From assembly GCF_030931715.1 (NCBI RefSeq), contig NZ_CP133261.1:186001-250000 (forward strand): a DNA stretch of 64,000 nucleotides. The letters run 5' to 3'. Shown here piece after piece: positions 54,449 to 63,557 of the stretch (position 1 is the stretch's first letter; each line of letters starts with the position of its first letter). The translations under genes and the position numbers were made by a program. This DNA comes from Tissierella sp. MB52-C2. GTDB taxonomy: Bacteria; Bacillota; Clostridia; Tissierellales; Tissierellaceae. The notes under the pieces are model-generated. The model made no database searches, was not told the DNA's origin, and saw nothing but the letters and a program-made list of their open reading frames with translations.

Positions 54449-56581
54449 ATGTTACAAGTAGAAAAACGAAATGGTAATATAGTTATATTTGAAGAAGATA
54501 AGATTGTTAATGCTATTAAAAAAGCCATGGGAGAAACTGAATCGAGTATTGATGAAAATTTAGCCAAAGAAATTGCCCACAAGGCTTTTTTAGAATTTAG
54601 TGAATTAGAAATAGTAAATATAGAAAAGATCCAAGACTTTGTAGAAATTGAACTTATGAAATCACGTCCAGATGTGGCAAAATTATATATAATATATAGA
54701 GAAGAAAGAACGAAATTAAGGGAACAAGGATGGATTATGTCTGATCTTCAAAGAGATATATATGAAAAGAAATATCGCTATGAAAATGAGAATTTCGATA
54801 GTTTTTTAACTAGAGTAAGTGGTGGAAACAACGCCATAAAAAAAGCTATAAAGGATAAGAAATTCATGCCAGCAGGACGTATTTTAGCTGGTAGAGGATT
54901 AGACAAACTTGGAAGGAAAATTACCTTATCAAATTGTTACGTAATGCCAAAGGTTGAAGATAATATTGAATCCATATTTGATACTGCAAAATACCTTGCA
55001 AGAACTTATTCCTATGGTGGGGGAGTAGGACTTACTATTTCTAAATTAAGACCAAAGGGTTCTAAAGTAAATAATGCTGCTAATACTACAACAGGGGCAG
55101 TTTCCTTCATGGATTTATTTTCCATGGTTACAGGATTAATTGGTATGAGAGGCAGACGTGGAGCATTGATGCTAAATATGGACTGTAATCATCCTGATAT
55201 AGAGGATTTTATTGATGTTAAAAATGATTTATCTAAGGTGAATTATGCCAATATTTCTGTTAATATAGATAATGAATTTATGAATGCAGTAAAAAACGAT
55301 GAAGAATATAATTTATACTTTAAAGTTGAGGCTACGGGAGAAGAGATAAGTAGAAAAGTCAATGCTAGAGAATTATTTGAAAAGTTATCTAGGAACAATT
55401 GGAATATGGCAGAACCTGGAGTATTATTTCAAAATAGGATTAATTCATGGCATTTAATGAGTGAAGATAAAGAGTTTGAATTTGCAGGAGTCAACCCTTG
55501 TGCTGAGGAGACATTACCCGCATTTGGAAGTTGTAACCTATCCTCTATTAACTTATCTGAATTTGTAAAGAATCCTTTTACAAAATATGCATATTTTGAA
55601 TACGAAAAATTTGGTCAAATGGTAAGGGATGGAGTAATTTATTTAAACGAAGTATTAGATGAGAATATGGAGCTGCATCCATTGGAACAACAAAGAGAAA
55701 TGTCTAGGGAGTTAAGACAAATTGGTCTTGGAATCATGGGCTTAGCAGATATGTTTATTAAGCTAGGAATTAAATATGGAGGGAAAGAATCTATTGATTT
55801 GATTCACAAAATAGGCCATACTATGATTAACGAAGCTTTAAGACAATCAGCTTTAATGGCTAAGGAATATGGAACATTTCCAAGATATAACAGAGAGGCA
55901 ATCCTTAGTTCATCATTCCTTTTAGAAAATGCAACAGAGGAAGTCTTAGAATTGATCAGGGAATATGGACTAAGAAATAGCCAGTTATTAACTATACCAC
56001 CTACAGGCAGTATATCTACATTAATAGGATGTAGTAATGGAGTAGAGCCAATATTTCAAGTGTCCTATACAAGAAAGTCTGAATCTTTACACCATGAAGA
56101 CACTTATTATAAAGTTTTTACACCGATAGTTAAGGAATATATGGATAGGAACAATATATCTAAAGAAGAAGATTTACCAGAATTTTTTATAACTACTTCA
56201 AACTTAAATTATAAGGACAGAATAGAAGTTCAAGCAGCTTGGCAGCAATATATAGATGCCAGTATATCATCTACAGTTAATGTACCAAATGAATTTACAG
56301 TTGAAGAAGTGGGAGAACTATATATATATGCGTGGGAAAGAGGATTAAAAGGGATAACTATTTATCGTGATGGATGTGCAAGGTCAGGAATTCTTATTAC
56401 AAATCAAGAGAAGAAAAATAGATTAGATAAAATAGATGAATTAAAAAATGAAATAAATAAATTAGCAGAAGAACAGATAAAAGAAGATCCAGATACTTGT
56501 CCTATGTGTGGTGGAGTTATGATGCATAGTGGTGGATGCTCAGAATGTCAAGATTGTGGCTATAGCCCTTGTTCATTTTAA
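54449..56581 (+). CDS. nrdJ: Adenosylcobalamin-dependent ribonucleotide reductase (class II)
   Basis: An N-terminal ATP-cone (VEKRNGNIVIFEEDKIVNAI, 1-90) is followed by the catalytic barrel with TLSNCYVMP, GVNPCAEETLPAFGSCNLSSINL (active-site cysteines) and PTGSISTLIGCSNGVEP. The C-terminal tail has CPMCGG and CSECQDCGYSPC, the redox/zinc tail of NrdJ. There is no separate small subunit gene nearby, as expected. It makes deoxyribonucleotides with B12 rather than oxygen. Confidence 0.95.
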   Translation: MLQVEKRNGNIVIFEEDKIVNAIKKAMGETESSIDENLAKEIAHKAFLEFSELEIVNIEKIQDFVEIELMKSRPDVAKLYIIYREERTKLREQGWIMSDLQRDIYEKKYRYENENFDSFLTRVSGGNNAIKKAIKDKKFMPAGRILAGRGLDKLGRKITLSNCYVMPKVEDNIESIFDTAKYLARTYSYGGGVGLTISKLRPKGSKVNNAANTTTGAVSFMDLFSMVTGLIGMRGRRGALMLNMDCNHPDIEDFIDVKNDLSKVNYANISVNIDNEFMNAVKNDEEYNLYFKVEATGEEISRKVNARELFEKLSRNNWNMAEPGVLFQNRINSWHLMSEDKEFEFAGVNPCAEETLPAFGSCNLSSINLSEFVKNPFTKYAYFEYEKFGQMVRDGVIYLNEVLDENMELHPLEQQREMSRELRQIGLGIMGLADMFIKLGIKYGGKESIDLIHKIGHTMINEALRQSALMAKEYGTFPRYNREAILSSSFLLENATEEVLELIREYGLRNSQLLTIPPTGSISTLIGCSNGVEPIFQVSYTRKSESLHHEDTYYKVFTPIVKEYMDRNNISKEEDLPEFFITTSNLNYKDRIEVQAAWQQYIDASISSTVNVPNEFTVEEVGELYIYAWERGLKGITIYRDGCARSGILITNQEKKNRLDKIDELKNEINKLAEEQIKEDPDTCPMCGGVMMHSGGCSECQDCGYSPCSF

Positions 56582-56589
56582 TTATCAAA

Positions 56590-56626
56590 AAACAAGCTAA
56601 ATGATTGTCATTTAGCTTGTTTTTAT
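56590..56626 (+). terminator. Terminator between nrdJ and the DUF1576 gene
   Basis: AAACAAGCTAAATGA pairs with TCATTTAGCTTGTTT, then T residues; both convergent genes could use it. Confidence 0.88.
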
Positions 56627-56641
56627 CTTATTTAACTATTT

Positions 56642-57913
56642 TTAATCCCTTTCTTTTTTTCCCTTTCTAGAGAAAGCTTCTAAAATTGGCACCATAATCC
56701 CTGCTACTATTCCGCAAGAAAATCCATTGTTATAAAGATTTAATCCATTATGTACCTTTAGTACATTAGCTACAACAGAAACATGAAGGAATCCAGCAAT
56801 TATACCAGCTATAAATCCATAAGACCCTGCAATAGGTGCTAATGCTGTACCAAATAATGCAGCCATAATTACAGTTGTTGAAGAAGCATTAAAAATCTTT
56901 ATTATAGCTGCTAGATATACACCAATAAAAATAGGTACTGAATTTCTAGGATGTTTACCAAAAGGAGCAAATGCCATAACAGTTACTATTCCAGCAACTA
57001 TAGGTCCATTAAACACACCGTTAGTTAACAAAACATAAAGAATACTTATAAACCCCATTATCCCAATATTTATATAGGCAAGCCCAAAGCCAAAACGTTG
57101 GATAAAATCACCTAATGAGTGGCCGCTAGTCTTTAGGACATTAGAATAACCTTTAAAACTTCGATTATTCATTATATATCCTACAATTAAATAGAAGGCA
57201 GAAATAAAAATTAATAAATACTTCATAAATATACTATATTCTGTGGAAAGAGTAGATTGAGTTCTTATACTAAATCCAAATCCTTGAATTAAAGAGGTAA
57301 TTAGCGTTCCTATTATGCCACCAGCAAATCCCATGTTATATAAATTATATCCAGAATGAAAATGCGCAATATGAAGAGAAACAGGAATAATAATAAATCC
57401 AATTAGTATACCAGTTCCTATGCCTAAAGGAATACTAAGATAATAACTTAAATTAAGACCAAATGCTATTTCACTAACTGCAGGAGCTAGTGTAGTTGCA
57501 AATAGAATAGGAGTTAGAATAGTTTTAAATTCTATTTTTTTATGACGACAATATAATAATCCTCCAACTAAAATCGGCCATACATTTCCAATGTTTTTTC
57601 CAATAAAACTAAAGCCTATGACAGTTAAAATTGCTGCAATTAAAGGTCCTGTTAAAGAAATCTCTAAAAAATATACTATGAAAATACATAATAGACCTAA
57701 AATCCCAGCATTTAGAAAGGTAGCTCCTATGCCACCTACTGCTAAATAATCAGTAAGCAGTATATCTGGGGCTATAATTAAATCGTATAAACCTTTAAAT
57801 ATTTCTTTAGGAGAATCAATTAAAAACCCTAGAATAATTAATAGGGAAGGAATAAAAGATAGTAAAATAAGATTGAGATGCTGAGTGGAAAAATAGTATC
57901 GTTGCTTTTTCAT
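56642..57913 (-). CDS. DUF1576-family membrane protein, two repeats
   Basis: About twelve helices in two similar halves. ISLTGPLIAAILTVIGFSFIGK and HSGYNLYNMGFAGGIIGTLI in the first match NGPIVAGIVTVMAFAPFGK and HNGLNLYNNGFSCGIVAGIM in the second. This is the DUF1576 layout; the function is unknown. The start is ATG 57913 behind GGAGG; a TTG upstream is less likely. The gene is alone between a terminator and a divergent gene. Confidence 0.85.
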   Translation of the reverse strand: MKKQRYYFSTQHLNLILLSFIPSLLIILGFLIDSPKEIFKGLYDLIIAPDILLTDYLAVGGIGATFLNAGILGLLCIFIVYFLEISLTGPLIAAILTVIGFSFIGKNIGNVWPILVGGLLYCRHKKIEFKTILTPILFATTLAPAVSEIAFGLNLSYYLSIPLGIGTGILIGFIIIPVSLHIAHFHSGYNLYNMGFAGGIIGTLITSLIQGFGFSIRTQSTLSTEYSIFMKYLLIFISAFYLIVGYIMNNRSFKGYSNVLKTSGHSLGDFIQRFGFGLAYINIGIMGFISILYVLLTNGVFNGPIVAGIVTVMAFAPFGKHPRNSVPIFIGVYLAAIIKIFNASSTTVIMAALFGTALAPIAGSYGFIAGIIAGFLHVSVVANVLKVHNGLNLYNNGFSCGIVAGIMVPILEAFSRKGKKERD

Positions 57914-58151
57914 CTGTACCTCCAAGCTCAAATAAATTATTTATGAATTCATATGTTATAATAAGAGAGTTTTATTATAACATAGAATTAAGTTCTTATG
58001 ATAGATAAATTTTTATCGAGAACTATATTTGTAATATATTAAGGAATTAAGTATGATAATTAATAAGTTATTGATTTTATCTTCAAAATAGGTGATACTA
58101 TAAATAGTAATAAAAGGTAAATAAACTAATAAAAGATGAGGAGTGTGCTTA

Positions 58152-58565
58152 ATGCATGGGGAATCACCTACAGTTTTAAAAAAATTAGAAAAGAAGATAA
58201 AACATTTTATTCTGTGGATAGAAGTTATAATGGCAATGTTTATACTTGCTACAGTAATTGTAAGCTGTAAAGACATAGTTGTTTTAATTTATAAAGTGTT
58301 TATTACAGAGGCTAGTTCTTCTTATGTAGTCTTGCAAGGACTATTTGTACATATATTGCTTCTAGTAGTAGGTTTAGAGTTAGCACTTATGCTAATAGGT
58401 CATACTGCTGGAAATGTTCTTGAGGTAATTCTGTATGCAATAGCAAGAAAAATGTTAATTAGCAGTTCTAATAGTATAGATATACTCTTAGGTGTAATTG
58501 CTTTGGCAATAATATTTGCAGTTGATAAGTATTTACATACAAAAGAAATTAAGAGATTGTTATAA
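58152..58565 (+). CDS. PsiE-family small membrane protein
   Basis: Four helices in 137 residues: FILWIEVIMAMFILATVIVSC, LQGLFVHILLLVVGLELALMLIGH, VLEVILYAIARKMLI and IDILLGVIALAIIFAVDKYL. The third helix and ARKML belong to the phosphate-starvation-inducible PsiE family. The role is unknown. I use ATG 58152, eight bases after AGGAG. Confidence 0.8.
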   Translation: MHGESPTVLKKLEKKIKHFILWIEVIMAMFILATVIVSCKDIVVLIYKVFITEASSSYVVLQGLFVHILLLVVGLELALMLIGHTAGNVLEVILYAIARKMLISSSNSIDILLGVIALAIIFAVDKYLHTKEIKRLL

Positions 58566-58585
58566 TTATAAATATGTACATTACT

Positions 58586-58619
58586 AAGAGTTAAAGACAG
58601 ATATCTTTAACTCTTTTTT
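58586..58619 (+). terminator. Rho-independent terminator
   Basis: AAGAGTTAAAGA pairs with TCTTTAACTCTT around CAGATA, with T residues. Confidence 0.88.
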
Positions 58620-58686
58620 AGTGATAATATAATTGAAATTAGGGTAAAGAGTTTACAAGGTTAACTTAGATAAAAGGAGAAACCCT

Positions 58687-60396
58687 ATGGAAAAAGTAAG
58701 AATATGTGCAGATGTAAAACATCCACCCTATGAATTTATAAATGACAACGGAGAAATAGATGGTTTTAACATAGATATTAGTAAAGCCATAGCAAAAGAA
58801 ATGAATATAGAGATTGAGGTAAATTTATTGGACTGGACAGAGGCTATAAAGGCCATGGACAATGGACATTATGATGGGATTGAGGGAATGTCTTTTTCTG
58901 GTGATCGTCAGGAGAAATATATTTTTGGTGCAGAATATATTACAGTATTTCATTCTGCTTTTGCCTTGGAAAATAGGCAGGATATAAAAGACCTCATTAA
59001 TCTATATAAATATAGAGTGGCAGTACAAAAGAATGATGTTGGATTTGAAATAATAACTAGAGCAAGTTCCAATAAAAATCCTATATCAATATTTGTAGTA
59101 TCTAGCCATGAGGATGCTTTAAAACTATTATTAGAAGGCAGAGTGGATTTAGTAGTAGGAAATAAGCTAACAATACTGCATTATGCTGAGAAACAAGGGT
59201 TTAAAAATAAATTAAAGTTAATTGGGTCGCCAATTCATTTAACAAAGTACGGAATAGCCTTTAAAAAGGGAAATGAAGCTATTGCAAATAAGTTTAGAAT
59301 GGGAATGAAAAAAATAAAAGACAATGGTAAATATGAGGAAATATATGATAATTGGTTTAACCACAAAATGGGCTATTTTGGGAAGCAGATAATAGAAAAT
59401 ATAGACACAGGAGTAATATATATAGATAAATTAGGTAGAATCACTGCAGTAAATAAATTTGCTGAAGGTATTTTAGCTTTATCTTTAGAAAATATATTAT
59501 TTAAGTCTTTTTATGAAACAGATATAGCTAAAATATTTAATACAACAGTTATACATCATATATTAGATGGTATTGAAGATACTTATTATGCAAAACTAGA
59601 AATAGATAATGCCTGTGAAAAAAAGTATCTGGAAGTTAATTATACTAAATTATTAGATGATAAAAATGTATTAGTAGGTGTACTAATTAACTTTATAGAT
59701 ATTACAGAACGTAAAAAAATAGAAGAAACTTTAATTAGAAAAGATAAGATGGAGTCTTTAGGATTCCTTCTATTAAATATTGCCCATGAATTAAGAAACC
59801 CACTTACTAGCGTTAAGAATTTTATTGAATTAATCCCAGAGCATATTGAAGATGAAGAATTTAGGGAATCTTTAATTTACTACGTACCAAAACAAGTGGA
59901 TTACATAAATAAACTTTTTACGAGTCTATTAGAGTATTCTAAACCAAATGAGGCAAATGTATCTAACGTAAATATAAAGGAACTATTAGAAAATGATATT
60001 ATGAAATCATTATATAAATCATCAAGCAGATTTAAGAAAATAAAGTTCCATATAGATATAGAAGAAAGATTTACATTAAATGTAGATAAAAATCAAATAA
60101 AACAAGTATTAATCAACTTAATATTAAATGCCATTGATGGGATTAAAGATATTGGAAATATAAATGTTTACGCTAAAGAAGATAATGATAAAAAGATGAT
60201 TTTAATAGAAAATGATGGTAAACAAATCTCAGGAGCAAATATCTCAAAAGTATTTGACCCATTCTTTACAACAAAGAAAAATGGAACAGGATTAGGATTA
60301 TTTATATCATATAATCTCATTAAAGAGAATAATGGAATTATTGAGGTAGAAAATATAGATAATATAGTAAGGGTTTCCCTAATTTTTCAGATATAG
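58687..60396 (+). CDS. Soluble histidine kinase with SBP_bac_3 sensor and PAS domain
   Basis: Residues 1-230 form an amino-acid-type periplasmic binding domain (VRICADVKHPPYEFIND, GEIDGFNIDISKAIAKEMN, LLLEGRVDLVVGN), yet there is no signal peptide, lipobox or membrane helix before or after it. A PAS domain (about 235-345, GVIYIDKLGRITAVN), the H-box LNIAHELRNPLTSVKNF and an ATPase domain (NLILNAIDGI, NGTGLGLFIS) follow. The sensor therefore reads a cytoplasmic ligand, probably an amino acid or related compound. The NtrC-type activator follows after 12 bases, so they form a pair. Confidence 0.9.
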   Translation: MEKVRICADVKHPPYEFINDNGEIDGFNIDISKAIAKEMNIEIEVNLLDWTEAIKAMDNGHYDGIEGMSFSGDRQEKYIFGAEYITVFHSAFALENRQDIKDLINLYKYRVAVQKNDVGFEIITRASSNKNPISIFVVSSHEDALKLLLEGRVDLVVGNKLTILHYAEKQGFKNKLKLIGSPIHLTKYGIAFKKGNEAIANKFRMGMKKIKDNGKYEEIYDNWFNHKMGYFGKQIIENIDTGVIYIDKLGRITAVNKFAEGILALSLENILFKSFYETDIAKIFNTTVIHHILDGIEDTYYAKLEIDNACEKKYLEVNYTKLLDDKNVLVGVLINFIDITERKKIEETLIRKDKMESLGFLLLNIAHELRNPLTSVKNFIELIPEHIEDEEFRESLIYYVPKQVDYINKLFTSLLEYSKPNEANVSNVNIKELLENDIMKSLYKSSSRFKKIKFHIDIEERFTLNVDKNQIKQVLINLILNAIDGIKDIGNINVYAKEDNDKKMILIENDGKQISGANISKVFDPFFTTKKNGTGLGLFISYNLIKENNGIIEVENIDNIVRVSLIFQI

Positions 60397-60408
60397 GAAG
60401 TGATAAAA

Positions 60409-61782
60409 ATGGAAAAAATATTAATTGTAGATGATGATGAGGCCATAGTAGAGTCTTTGAAGTTTGCGTTTAAAAACCAATATAAGGTTTATTTAGCATA
60501 TAATTCAAAAGAAGCACTAGAACATTATACAAACAATGAAATATCAGTCACCATCTTAGATTTGAAACTAGGAAATGAAGATGGAATGGAGTTATATACT
60601 AAAATAAAAAAAATAAATCCAGAAGCTGTTGTAATAATTGTTACTGCCTATGGTACTATAAAATCTTCAATTGAAGCCATAAGAAGTGGAGTATTTCATT
60701 ATTTAACAAAACCTATAGACATAAAAGAACTAGAATTTCTAATAGCAAAGGGTACTGAAGTCAATAATCTTTATAAACAAATAAATTTTCTAAGTGCTGA
60801 ATCTCGAGAAAAGTATGTCAAAGATGGAATCATAGGAAAATCTAATGCTATAAAAAGTATATTAAATACTATAGAGAAGATTAAAGATATAGATTCTAAA
60901 GTCTTGATTACTGGAGAAAGCGGTACTGGAAAAAGTTTAATAGCCAAGGCAATACATAGGCAAGGAAATAGGAGACATAAGAAGTTTTATGCAATAAATT
61001 GTGCTGCAATACCAAAGAATTTACTAGAAAGTGAACTATTTGGATACAAAAAAGGTGCTTTTACAGGTGCTACAACAGATAAAAAAGGATATTTTGAATT
61101 GGCTCATGAAGGAACATTATTTCTAGATGAAATAGGAGATATTGAGTTGGGACTACAGGGAAAACTATTACAAGCAATTCAAGAAAATGTAATAACTCCT
61201 GTAGGCTCCAAGGATTCTATAGTTGTAGATGTAAGGATTATAACTGCTACAAATAAAGACTTGCTTAATTTAGTAAAGGAAGAAAAATTTAGAGAAGACT
61301 TATATTATAGATTAAATGTAATCAATATTCATATGCCTGCCTTAAGAGATAGACCAGAGGATATTGTTCCTTTAGCCAATTATTTTATCTACAAATATAG
61401 TAGACTATTAAATAAAGAAATAAGAAAGGTAGAATATGATTTTATTGAAACCCTAGAGAAATATGAATTAAATGGAAATGTAAGGGAATTAGAAAATCTA
61501 GTGGAAAGAGCCATAGCTCTTGTGGAGGGAGATACTCTAACTAAAAAAGATATATTATCCCATATAAATAAAGACGAGAAATCAGAGAAATTTATAAATA
61601 AAAAACTTATTCCAATATTCGTAGGACAAACTCTTGAGAATATTGAGAAGAAGGTTATTGAGACTACTTATATAGAATGTAATTATAATCAAAGAGAAAC
61701 AGCAAGAATACTTGGAATAACTGATAGAACCATAAGAAATAAATTAAAGAGATATATAGAAGAAGAGAGTAAAAGTGAATAG
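60409..61782 (+). CDS. Sigma-54-dependent response regulator (NtrC family)
   Basis: A receiver domain (1-120, phospho-Asp in VTILDLKLGNEDG, Lys in YLTKPID) is followed by an AAA+ domain with Walker A GESGTGKS, the sigma-54 contact loop GAFTGA and LFLDEIGDI. A Fis-type helix-turn-helix closes it (NQRETARILGITDRTIRNKLKRY). It should activate RpoN promoters when phosphorylated by the preceding kinase. Two such promoters lie in the window, at 61989 (next gene) and 44535 (ade). Confidence 0.96.
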   Translation: MEKILIVDDDEAIVESLKFAFKNQYKVYLAYNSKEALEHYTNNEISVTILDLKLGNEDGMELYTKIKKINPEAVVIIVTAYGTIKSSIEAIRSGVFHYLTKPIDIKELEFLIAKGTEVNNLYKQINFLSAESREKYVKDGIIGKSNAIKSILNTIEKIKDIDSKVLITGESGTGKSLIAKAIHRQGNRRHKKFYAINCAAIPKNLLESELFGYKKGAFTGATTDKKGYFELAHEGTLFLDEIGDIELGLQGKLLQAIQENVITPVGSKDSIVVDVRIITATNKDLLNLVKEEKFREDLYYRLNVINIHMPALRDRPEDIVPLANYFIYKYSRLLNKEIRKVEYDFIETLEKYELNGNVRELENLVERAIALVEGDTLTKKDILSHINKDEKSEKFINKKLIPIFVGQTLENIEKKVIETTYIECNYNQRETARILGITDRTIRNKLKRYIEEESKSE

Positions 61783-61787
61783 AAGAA

Positions 61788-61851
61788 GGAAAAAAATACC
61801 TATGAGGAAAAAAATACCTATGAGGAAAAATATTCCTTTTAGGTATTTTTT
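61788..61851 (+). terminator. Terminator with duplicated left arm
   Basis: AAAAAATACCTATGAGGAAA occurs twice in tandem, and either copy can pair with TTTAGGTATTTTTT at 61837-61851. The duplication looks like a slippage product. Confidence 0.8.
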
Positions 61852-61988
61852 CTTTTAAATGAAGATGAACAAAAGGATTTGAATTATTGAATATTTTCTA
61901 AATATTACGAGGAGGAAAAAAATTCTTCTTTTAGCTTTGGTACAAAAAGCAAAATATTGAGAAAGCTGCTTTGCAGGATATAAAAAAT

Positions 61989-62003
61989 TGGCATAAGAAT
62001 TGC
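61989..62003 (+). promoter_or_regulatory. Sigma-54 (-24/-12) promoter of the cyclase gene
   Basis: TGGCATAAGAATTGC fits TGGCAC-N5-TTGC with one mismatch and the required 10 bases between GG and GC. It lies 41 bases before the ATG and 207 bases after the NtrC-type activator gene. Confidence 0.85.
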
Positions 62004-62044
62004 TATTAATATGTGCATATATAAAAGACTAAAGGAGTGTTAAT

Positions 62045-62767
62045 ATGAATTTTAATCAAAAATGGGAGATTATCGACCTAACTCAAGAAATTTATCAAGG
62101 TATGCCACTGTTTGGTATACATCAGCCAACATTTATAATGACAAACCAAACTCATGAAGAGAACATGAAGGCTACTGGCAGTGAAACATTAGGATTTTAT
62201 GCAAGAAATATTTTAATGAGTGAACATGCTGGAACTCACTCAGATGCAGTTATTGAGTATAAGCCAGGTGGAGCTCCAATGGAGGATATGCCTTTGGAAT
62301 ATTTCTTCGGTGATGCTATATGTGTTGATTTGAGACATATTAGATATCCAGACTATATAGAAATAAAAGATATTGAAGAGGCTCTAGAAAAACATGGCTT
62401 AGAAATCAAGAAAGGTGATATTTTCATAATGTATACAGGACATTATGATAGGACATATCCAGACAATGGATACGGTGGACTAAGTGCAAAACATTCAGGA
62501 GTTTCTTATGAGTCAGCAAAATGGTTAGCAGAAAAAGGAGTAGTAAATATTGCTGTTGATTCACCAGCAATTGACCAAACTCCAGATGATTTAGATTTCT
62601 CAGGCCATCTAGTATGTGGAGAATATGATATTACAAATACAGAGCATTTATGTAATTTAGATAAAGTTGTTGGAAAGAGATTTGTATATATGGGATTACC
62701 TTTAAAGATTAGAGGCGGAACAGGTTCTCCAGTTAGAGCAATTGCATTATTACCTAAGAACGAATAA
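62045..62767 (+). CDS. Cyclase/kynurenine formamidase-like metal hydrolase
   Basis: A 240-residue protein of the PF04199 cyclase family (kynurenine formamidase, isatin hydrolase). IDLTQEIYQGMPLFG, the metal box SEHAGTHSDA and the later SPAIDQTP and HLVCGEYDI are the expected parts. It likely opens a cyclic amide or formamide. The sigma-54 promoter and the adjacent nutrient-type kinase/activator suggest a nitrogen-source pathway, but the substrate cannot be read from the sequence. Confidence 0.88.
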   Translation: MNFNQKWEIIDLTQEIYQGMPLFGIHQPTFIMTNQTHEENMKATGSETLGFYARNILMSEHAGTHSDAVIEYKPGGAPMEDMPLEYFFGDAICVDLRHIRYPDYIEIKDIEEALEKHGLEIKKGDIFIMYTGHYDRTYPDNGYGGLSAKHSGVSYESAKWLAEKGVVNIAVDSPAIDQTPDDLDFSGHLVCGEYDITNTEHLCNLDKVVGKRFVYMGLPLKIRGGTGSPVRAIALLPKNE

Positions 62768-62815
62768 TTATTATCGCTAGTATCTCTAAAGAGATACTAG
62801 CGATAATAATTATTC
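62762..62815. repeat. 54-bp perfect palindrome at the end of the cyclase gene
   Basis: Two 26-base arms (GAATAATTATTATCGCTAGT and onward) flank AA. The stop codon lies in the left arm. There is no T run, so it may be a terminator without a U tract, an mRNA 3' protector or a binding site. Confidence 0.85.
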
Positions 62816-63032
62816 ATATGTACTAGGAAGATTCTTTGAATCAAAGATACTAGGAAATAAAGGATAAGCATAATATAATAAATAATAAATATCATATGAA
62901 TAGGTTAAAGAAAGATTTTTCTTTAACTTCTTTTAATTTACCATAAATATATTTAATTTATTTGGGAATATATACTTAAATAAGGGAATATATAAATAAA
63001 TATTAAATATTAGGAAGTAAGGGGTGGAAATA

Positions 63033-63524
63033 ATGGGAAAGTATAATATGGAAGAATTACATGAACAAACCATAGCAATGCTTGAAAGAAGAGGCGTAAA
63101 ATTAGAAGATATAGGAGAAATAGTATTACTGCTTCAGAAAAATTATTATCCTGATTTAACATTGGAGTTCTGTGTAGAGAATATTAAAGCTGTACTTACA
63201 AAGCGAGAGATAATCCATGCTATTTTAACAGGAATAGCTTTAGATGAATTGGCAGAAAAAAAACTATTACCAGAACCACTTCAAGATATAGTTGAATCTG
63301 ATGAAGGATTATATGGAATTGATGAAATAATTCCTCTATCTATAGTAAATGTCTATGGAACCATAGGACTTACAAATTATGGATACTTAGATAAAGAAAA
63401 GATTGGAATCATAAAAAAAATAGATGGAATGAAGGGCGTTGCAGTTCATACATTTTTAGATGATTTAATTGCAGCCATAGCAGCTGCAACTGCTAGTAAG
63501 ATTGCCCATTCAAGAAAAGATTAA
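63033..63524 (+). CDS. Phosphatidylglycerophosphatase A-like protein (PgpA/YutG)
   Basis: A 163-residue soluble PgpA-family protein: AMLERRGVKLEDIGEIVLLLQ, ILTGIALDELAEK, YGTIGLTNYGYLDKEKIGII and the conserved VHTFLDDLIAAIAAA. The clostridial/Bacillus YutG type lacks the membrane helices of E. coli PgpA, and its phosphatase role is less certain. I use ATG 63033 behind AAGGGG. The 265 bases before it hold the 54-bp palindrome, a hairpin near 62905 and a GGGAATATATA direct repeat. Confidence 0.85.
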   Translation: MGKYNMEELHEQTIAMLERRGVKLEDIGEIVLLLQKNYYPDLTLEFCVENIKAVLTKREIIHAILTGIALDELAEKKLLPEPLQDIVESDEGLYGIDEIIPLSIVNVYGTIGLTNYGYLDKEKIGIIKKIDGMKGVAVHTFLDDLIAAIAAATASKIAHSRKD

Positions 63525-63556
63525 AAAATAGGTTCGATTAATCGAACCTATTTTTA
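63524..63556. terminator. Bidirectional terminator
   Basis: AAAAATAGGTTCGATT and its exact complement form a perfect palindrome shared by the two convergent genes. Confidence 0.9.
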
Positions 63557-63557
63557 A

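Noticed and set aside
61880-61985. Palindromic activator sites (such as GCTTT-N7-AAAGC near 61935) upstream of the cyclase sigma-54 promoter
   Set aside because: Too short, and no matching site is seen upstream of ade, so it cannot be told from chance.
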